A stretch of 40,959 nt of DNA, taken from assembly GCA_017301995.1 (NCBI GenBank), contig JAFLEH010000043.1:1-40959 (forward strand), written 5' to 3'. The translations under genes and the position numbers were made by a program. A model generated the notes under the pieces. The model worked only from the letters and a program-made list of their open reading frames with translations, did no database searches and was not told the origin of the DNA. Origin of the DNA: Verrucomicrobiota bacterium. Its GTDB lineage: Bacteria; Verrucomicrobiota; Verrucomicrobiia; Verrucomicrobiales; Akkermansiaceae. This document shows, one piece after another, positions 36,440 to 40,959 of this stretch. The first letter of the stretch is position 1; each line of letters begins with the position of its first letter.

Positions 36440-37204
36440 ATGCACGACCCCGGTTCCACCTGCTGTTCAAGAGAGTCCACCGTGCTCTTTGCCACCGGTT
36501 TGAAAAAAACCTACGGCGGCCGCGCGGTGGTGGATGGTGTCTCCATTTCCGTGAAACCCAAGGAAATCGTCGGTTTGCTAGGCCCTAACGGAGCCGGAAA
36601 AACCACGTCGTTCTACATGATCGCCGGTCTCATCGCGCCGGATGCCGGCAGCGTGTGCTTCAACGGCCACGACATTTCCCGCCTGCCGATGCACAAGCGT
36701 TCGAGGCTCGGGCTGGGCTACCTGCCGCAGGAGGAGTCCATCTTCCGCAAGCTGTCCGTCCTCGACAACCTGCTTGCGATCCTCGAAACCCGCCCGAATC
36801 TGAACCGCGCCGCGCGCCTCGACCGCGCCCACGATCTGCTCCGCCGCTTCGGCATCGCCAAGCTCGCCAAGTCCCACGCCATCACCCTATCCGGTGGTGA
36901 AAAGCGCCGCCTGGCGATCGCCCGCGCGCTGTGCTCGGACCCCTCCCTGCTGATGCTCGACGAGCCCTTCGCCGGGATCGACCCGATCGCCGTGGAGGAT
37001 ATCCAGCGGATCGTCCGCGATCTCCGCGAACGCGACGGGCTGGCGATCCTCATCACCGACCACTCGGTGCGCGAGACGCTGACCATCACCGACCGCGCGT
37101 TCCTCATCCACGACGGCCGGGTGATTCTGGAGGGAGCATCCATGGAGTTGGTGGACGATCCCATCGCCCGGAAATACTATCTCGGCGAGGATTTCCGCAT
37201 GTGA
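36440..37204 (+). CDS. lptB: LPS export ABC transporter ATP-binding protein LptB
   Basis: The 254-residue cytoplasmic ATPase powers extraction of lipopolysaccharide from the inner membrane with LptFG. Visible motifs are Walker A GPNGAGKTT (48-56), Q-loop Q97 in the LptB-typical GLGYLPQEESIFRKLSV, signature LSGGEKRR (150-157), Walker B LLMLDEP (170-176), and H-loop His208 in TDHSVRET. The first 14 residues (MHDPGSTCCSREST) are atypical; a GTG at 36482 would start closer to the family consensus. lptA, lptC and lptFG are not in the window. It lies 15 nt behind the antitoxin gene. Confidence 0.93.
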   Translation: MHDPGSTCCSRESTVLFATGLKKTYGGRAVVDGVSISVKPKEIVGLLGPNGAGKTTSFYMIAGLIAPDAGSVCFNGHDISRLPMHKRSRLGLGYLPQEESIFRKLSVLDNLLAILETRPNLNRAARLDRAHDLLRRFGIAKLAKSHAITLSGGEKRRLAIARALCSDPSLLMLDEPFAGIDPIAVEDIQRIVRDLRERDGLAILITDHSVRETLTITDRAFLIHDGRVILEGASMELVDDPIARKYYLGEDFRM

Positions 37205-37324
37205 CGGTGGCCTTCGGCGGTTCAAATCCGCATTTTCCGAAAATCCGCGCACCCTTCCACAAATCACGCGGAGCAATCCGGCCGATGATCGTGCATGGTT
37301 GCGCTCTGCCACGCCGGCACCCGC

Positions 37325-37873
37325 ATGTCCGCACTCCCGTCCATCACGTCATTCAAGAAATGGCTGCGAGCCGCCGCTCCGCACCAGCCGGCGTCGTGCT
37401 CGATCGCGCTGCATGGAACTCCGGCCAGCCTGGCGCCGAAACTCGCCAACGGCATCGCCGCCTACCTCAACGAGTACGACGCCGACGGAGACGGACGCTG
37501 GCTGGCGGTGCCGCCGGATCTCGTGCCGCTGATCGCCGAGGACCCCGACCACCGGCATTTGCTCGGTTTGGAGCACGATCCCGACCCCCACGGCCTTCCC
37601 ACCAGTCCCTACGGGATGCAGAAGGCTCTAACCGCCCTTGCGTCCATCGGCCACGTGGTTCTGGACTCTCCGCTCGCCACAGCGGCCACCTGCCGCCTGA
37701 AGAACGTGTTTCACGTGGGCCTGGGATTGCCTCCCGACGGCCTTGCCGAGTGCCACATCATCCTCAACCCGACGCTTTTCCACGCCACCTGCCTGCCCCA
37801 GATCGTCGGCGACGTGTTCCTGGAGTGGTTGAATTTCCAGCCGGCGGCCAAGGAAGCCCTCCGCGGGATCTAA
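37325..37873 (+). CDS. Unknown cytoplasmic protein
   Basis: A 182-residue protein. The ATG at 37325 (MSALPSITSFKKWLRAA) is preferred to a GTG at 37295. There is no signal peptide or membrane segment. It contains NEYDADGDGRWLAVPPDL and a HVGLGLPPDGLAECHIILNP stretch; no domain was recognised. A longer overlapping frame (36931-38100) is read as a shadow because it runs antiparallel to the codon bias of lptB and this gene and is Arg/Pro-rich throughout. Confidence 0.65.
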   Translation: MSALPSITSFKKWLRAAAPHQPASCSIALHGTPASLAPKLANGIAAYLNEYDADGDGRWLAVPPDLVPLIAEDPDHRHLLGLEHDPDPHGLPTSPYGMQKALTALASIGHVVLDSPLATAATCRLKNVFHVGLGLPPDGLAECHIILNPTLFHATCLPQIVGDVFLEWLNFQPAAKEALRGI

Positions 37874-38133
37874 CGTCGCGACGGATCCCGGAACGCCGGA
37901 TTTCAGCGCTCGCGAGCGGGAGACTTGACGAATTCACCCGTATTTTGCCGGATTCCGGCACTAACCGAGATAATCCGCGCAGGAAATCCTGGTTTCCGGA
38001 GATCAGGTGGCGGCAAGCGCTTGGAAACCAGAGCAAACAACCTGCCCCGATTCGGGCGGAGAGATGGAAAAAAACGACGCTTGCCGAATTCCGGGCTTGA
38101 AATCCGGATATTGTTATCTTCATCCTCCCGCCC

Positions 38134-38322
38134 GTGGACGTACTCGCCCTTACCATCTTCGCCTCCTCCTGCCTTGCCGGGCTGTTTATCGTGTGCTTTG
38201 CCATGGAAATCCGGCGCAGCAGGCGGTCCAGCCCCGAGAGGGATTCCCTCTTGCCACTCGACCTCGAACCCGCTATACCCCCGCCTTCCCCACCTAAACC
38301 CGAACCCCAGCCGAAAGCCTAA
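38134..38322 (+). CDS. Short single-helix membrane protein upstream of ccoNO (CcoS-like position)
   Basis: The 62 residues start at a GTG: MDVLALTIFASSCLAGLFIV then a polar stretch with SLLPLD and a Pro-rich end. One N-terminal membrane helix and a short cytoplasmic tail resemble CcoS, the cbb3 oxidase maturation peptide. The position 36 nt before ccoNO supports a link. The usual CcoS acidic tail motif is not clear, so only the placement and topology support this. Confidence 0.5.
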   Translation: MDVLALTIFASSCLAGLFIVCFAMEIRRSRRSSPERDSLLPLDLEPAIPPPSPPKPEPQPKA

Positions 38323-38358
38323 CCCCGGATCGCCATCCCTCCTCCTTCCATTTCCACC

Positions 38359-40959
38359 ATGACCACCACCATCAAATACGACGACAAGTCCGTCCGGGCC
38401 TTCATGATCGCCTCGATCTTCTGGGGCATCATCGGCATGACCGCGGGAGTTCTCATCGCCACCCAGCTCTCCTGGTGGCAAATGAACGGCAGCTTCTGGG
38501 GTCTCATGGAGAAACTCACCGGCGGCGCATTCAAGGCCGACGGCGTTTCCTACCTGACCTTCGGCCGCCTGCGTCCGCTGCATACCAACGCGGTGATTTT
38601 CGCCTTCGTGGGCAACATGATGTTCGCGGGGATTTACTACTCCACCCAGCGGCTCTGCAAGGTTCGCACCGCCAGCGATCTGCTCACCCGCATCCATTTC
38701 TGGGGCTGGCAGCTCATCATCGTCGCCGCCGCCGTCACCCTGCCCTGCGGTCTCACCCGCGGCAAGGAATACGCCGAACTGATCTGGCCGATCAACATCG
38801 CGGTCGTCCTGATCTGGGTGGTCTTCGCGGTGAACTTCTTCTGGACTCTCGCGAAACGCAACGAACCGAGCCTCTACGTGGCCCTGTGGTTCTACATGTC
38901 CTGCATTCTGACGGTGGCGATGCTCTACATCGTCAACCACCTTTCCCTGCCCACGGCGTGGAATCATTCCTATCCGATTTTCGCCGGTCTCAAGGACGGC
39001 CTCGTCCAATGGTGGTACGGCCATAACGCGGTGGCGTTCTTCCTGACCACGCCGATTCTCGGCATCATGTATTATTTCCTGCCCAAGGCGGCGGGCCGAC
39101 CGGTTTATTCCTACCGTCTCTCGATCATCCACTTCTGGTCGCTGGTTTTCATCTACATCTGGGCCGGTCCCCACCATCTTCTCAACACCGCGCTGCCGAC
39201 CTGGCTCCAATACCTCGGCATGACCTTCTCGCTGATGCTGTGGGCTCCCTCATGGGGCGGCATGCTCAACGGCTTGCTCACCCTCCGCGGCGCGTGGGAC
39301 AAACTCCGCACCGATCCGGTCATCAAGTTCTTCGTCGCTGGCGTCACTTTCTACGGCATGTCCACCTTCGAAGGACCGCTGATGTCCATCACCAAGGTCA
39401 ACGCCCTTTCCCACTATACCGACTGGACCATCGGCCACGTTCACGCCGGCGCGCTCGGCTGGAACGGCTTCATGGCGGCCGGGATGTTCTACTGGCTGGC
39501 CCCCCGCCTCTGGCAGACCAAACTGTGGTCCAAGGCCCTCGCCGACATGCACTTCTGGGTCGGCCTCGTCGGTATCCTGCTCTACATCGTCGCCATGTGG
39601 TGCTCCGGCATCTCCCAGGGCCTCATGCTCGGCCAGTTCAAGCCGGACGGTTTCTCGCTCGCCTACGATTTCGTTGACACCCTTGAAAACATCAAGGTGT
39701 TCTTCATCCTCCGTTCGCTCGGTGGTTTGCTGTTCGTTTCGGGCTTCGTCATGCTGGCGTTCAACGTCTGGCAAACCGCCCGCTCCGGTTCACCCTCCGA
39801 GGAAACCGCGGAGGTCACCGTTCTCAAGAAGAGCGGCAAGGACAACATGGGCTGGTTCGCCGCGCTCGTCAACGACCCGCTCGCCTACCTCGGCCTCGGC
39901 ATCTGCACCACCCTGTTGTGGTTCTTCCTGCCGCCTCACGCCGACAAAGCGGCTCTGGTTCTCACCATCCTGCTCGCCATCAAGGCGGTCCTCGCGTTCA
40001 AGAACTCCAACAATTCCTGGACCGACTGGCACGAGCGGATCATCGAAAACTATCTGCCCTTCGCGGTCCTGGTCTTCCTGGCCGCGGCGGTCGGCGGCGC
40101 CGTCCAGATCATCCCCACCCTCATCGTCAACCGCTCGAAGAACGTCGAAGGACGCTTGCAGGAACTCTACACCCCGCTTGAACTGGCCGGTCGTGATATC
40201 TACGTCCAGGAAGGTTGCTACCTCTGCCACTCGCAGATGATCCGCACCCTGAAGGGCGATGTCGTCCGCTATGGCCGTCCGGGCATCGTCGATGATTACT
40301 CCCACCTTGGTGAGTCGATCTACGACCATCCCTATCAATGGGGCTCCAAGCGCACCGGTCCGGACCTCGCCCACGAAGGCGGCGATCTCGTTCCCGGAGC
40401 AAAATACATGCGTTCCGGCAAGCGCGGCAACGACTGGCACTTCAACCACTTCTATGACCCGCGCTCCAAGTCCGACGGCTCCAACATGCCGGCCTATCCG
40501 TGGCTCTTCGACGCGGGCTCCAACAAGGACCTGATCAAGGCCCTGCCGAACCGGATCGCCGCACAACGGACTCTCGGCGTGCCATGGCCGCCCATGAGCA
40601 ACGACGAGATCAAGGACAAGGCCGAAGCCCAGGCTACCGAAATCGCCAAGAGCCTCGTCGATGCGGGCGTCTTCCTACCGGATCAGAAAGATCTGACCGG
40701 AGACAAACTCCGCCAGCACCTCGAAACCACCAAGGTGGTCGCCCTGATCGCATTCGTCCAGAAACTCGGCACCTTCAAGACCGTGGACAAGGGCGGGCCG
40801 CCGACCTCGCGCGCTCTGAATCCGGATAGCTACCGCAAGGCCGATCCGCCCCCCGTGGCACCCGGTGCGGCCAAGCCCGCCGCCCCCGCGCCTGCCGCAG
40901 GGACACCCGCGCCCGCAGGCACCGCTCCCGCCCCGGGAACCCCTGCGGCACCCGCCGCC
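38359..40959 (+). CDS. ccoNO: Fused cbb3-type cytochrome c oxidase subunits I and II (CcoN-CcoO), 3' end beyond window
   Basis: At least 867 residues with no stop before the window edge. Residues 1-475 are CcoN, the haem-copper oxidase core: H75 (RPLHTNAV) and H362 fit low-spin haem b ligands, H222 in WWYGHNAVAFFLTTP and H272/H273 in GPHHL fit CuB, and H360 fits the high-spin haem. After a linker, from about 560, is CcoO: a membrane helix, then the haem c site CYLCH (620-624), with Met710 (GSNMPAYPW) as the likely sixth ligand. CcoNO fusions are known in Verrucomicrobia and Bacteroidetes. It reduces oxygen to water at low oxygen tension and pumps protons. The last visible 40 residues are a Pro/Ala-rich tail that CcoO normally lacks. 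Confidence 0.93.
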   Translation, partial: MTTTIKYDDKSVRAFMIASIFWGIIGMTAGVLIATQLSWWQMNGSFWGLMEKLTGGAFKADGVSYLTFGRLRPLHTNAVIFAFVGNMMFAGIYYSTQRLCKVRTASDLLTRIHFWGWQLIIVAAAVTLPCGLTRGKEYAELIWPINIAVVLIWVVFAVNFFWTLAKRNEPSLYVALWFYMSCILTVAMLYIVNHLSLPTAWNHSYPIFAGLKDGLVQWWYGHNAVAFFLTTPILGIMYYFLPKAAGRPVYSYRLSIIHFWSLVFIYIWAGPHHLLNTALPTWLQYLGMTFSLMLWAPSWGGMLNGLLTLRGAWDKLRTDPVIKFFVAGVTFYGMSTFEGPLMSITKVNALSHYTDWTIGHVHAGALGWNGFMAAGMFYWLAPRLWQTKLWSKALADMHFWVGLVGILLYIVAMWCSGISQGLMLGQFKPDGFSLAYDFVDTLENIKVFFILRSLGGLLFVSGFVMLAFNVWQTARSGSPSEETAEVTVLKKSGKDNMGWFAALVNDPLAYLGLGICTTLLWFFLPPHADKAALVLTILLAIKAVLAFKNSNNSWTDWHERIIENYLPFAVLVFLAAAVGGAVQIIPTLIVNRSKNVEGRLQELYTPLELAGRDIYVQEGCYLCHSQMIRTLKGDVVRYGRPGIVDDYSHLGESIYDHPYQWGSKRTGPDLAHEGGDLVPGAKYMRSGKRGNDWHFNHFYDPRSKSDGSNMPAYPWLFDAGSNKDLIKALPNRIAAQRTLGVPWPPMSNDEIKDKAEAQATEIAKSLVDAGVFLPDQKDLTGDKLRQHLETTKVVALIAFVQKLGTFKTVDKGGPPTSRALNPDSYRKADPPPVAPGAAKPAAPAPAAGTPAPAGTAPAPGTPAAPAA

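Noticed and set aside
36931..38100. 389-residue forward frame over lptB and the following gene
   Set aside because: Arg/Pro-rich shadow without domains; lptB is certain and the 37325-37873 frame has better composition.
39790..40566. 258-residue minus-strand frame in ccoNO
   Set aside because: Antisense shadow of the CcoO part, where haem-binding motifs confirm the forward frame.

Overview
This 41 kb window comes from a high-GC (by eye about 60-65 %) Gram-negative chromosome. The best guess is the phylum Verrucomicrobiota, order Verrucomicrobiales (Luteolibacter/Haloferula-like). The reasons are three giant secreted proteins built of autotransporter-associated beta-strand (PATR) repeats that end in a D-D-x-D-G-x-x-N-x-x-E-Y motif, a fused CcoN-CcoO cytochrome oxidase subunit, a TamA/TamB pair, LptB, and starts that mostly lack a clear Shine-Dalgarno. 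This is inference from gene content; no 16S gene, tRNA, CRISPR array, transposase or phage gene was seen.

Layout. Positions 1-20 kb: the tail of an unknown + strand gene, then three PATR giants on the minus strand (1957, 2451 and 1866 residues). The second and third end at convincing intrinsic terminators and the first at a weak hairpin, so they look individually transcribed. They share a repeated W...NW...GD..F..D spacer module and a common C-terminal region, and none has an autotransporter beta-barrel. Position 20-21 kb: manA (minus) with its own terminator. Position 21.3-25.6 kb: an accessory-looking patch of small secreted, lipoprotein and membrane genes with lower GC, including a decayed duplicate of a gene tail, a lipoprotein with three tandem ExbD/TolR-like domains, and a 32-residue ORF coupled by ATGA to a small membrane protein.

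Position 26-31.7 kb: tamB followed by tamA, the envelope translocation and assembly pair. Position 32-38 kb: a zinc-ribbon membrane protein, a 0.6 kb repeat-rich intergenic region, proS (archaeal/eukaryotic-type), a beta-rich protein of uncertain family, an orphan Phd/YefM-type antitoxin, lptB and an unknown protein. Position 38.1 kb to the end: a short one-helix protein in a CcoS-like position and ccoNO, which runs off the window.

How it fits together: much of the window serves the cell envelope. The PATR proteins are probably surface or secreted fibres, TamAB and LptB maintain the outer membrane, and the lipoproteins sit in the periplasm. Between genes there is a recurring class of tiny arrays with 7- or 9-nt period (and one of 14 nt), several directly in front of start codons. 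A short DNA word (GTTAG/CTAAC) is favoured regardless of reading frame and shifts leucine codon choice. These last two signals, together with the barrel-less giant proteins with a shared C-terminus, are the most unusual content.
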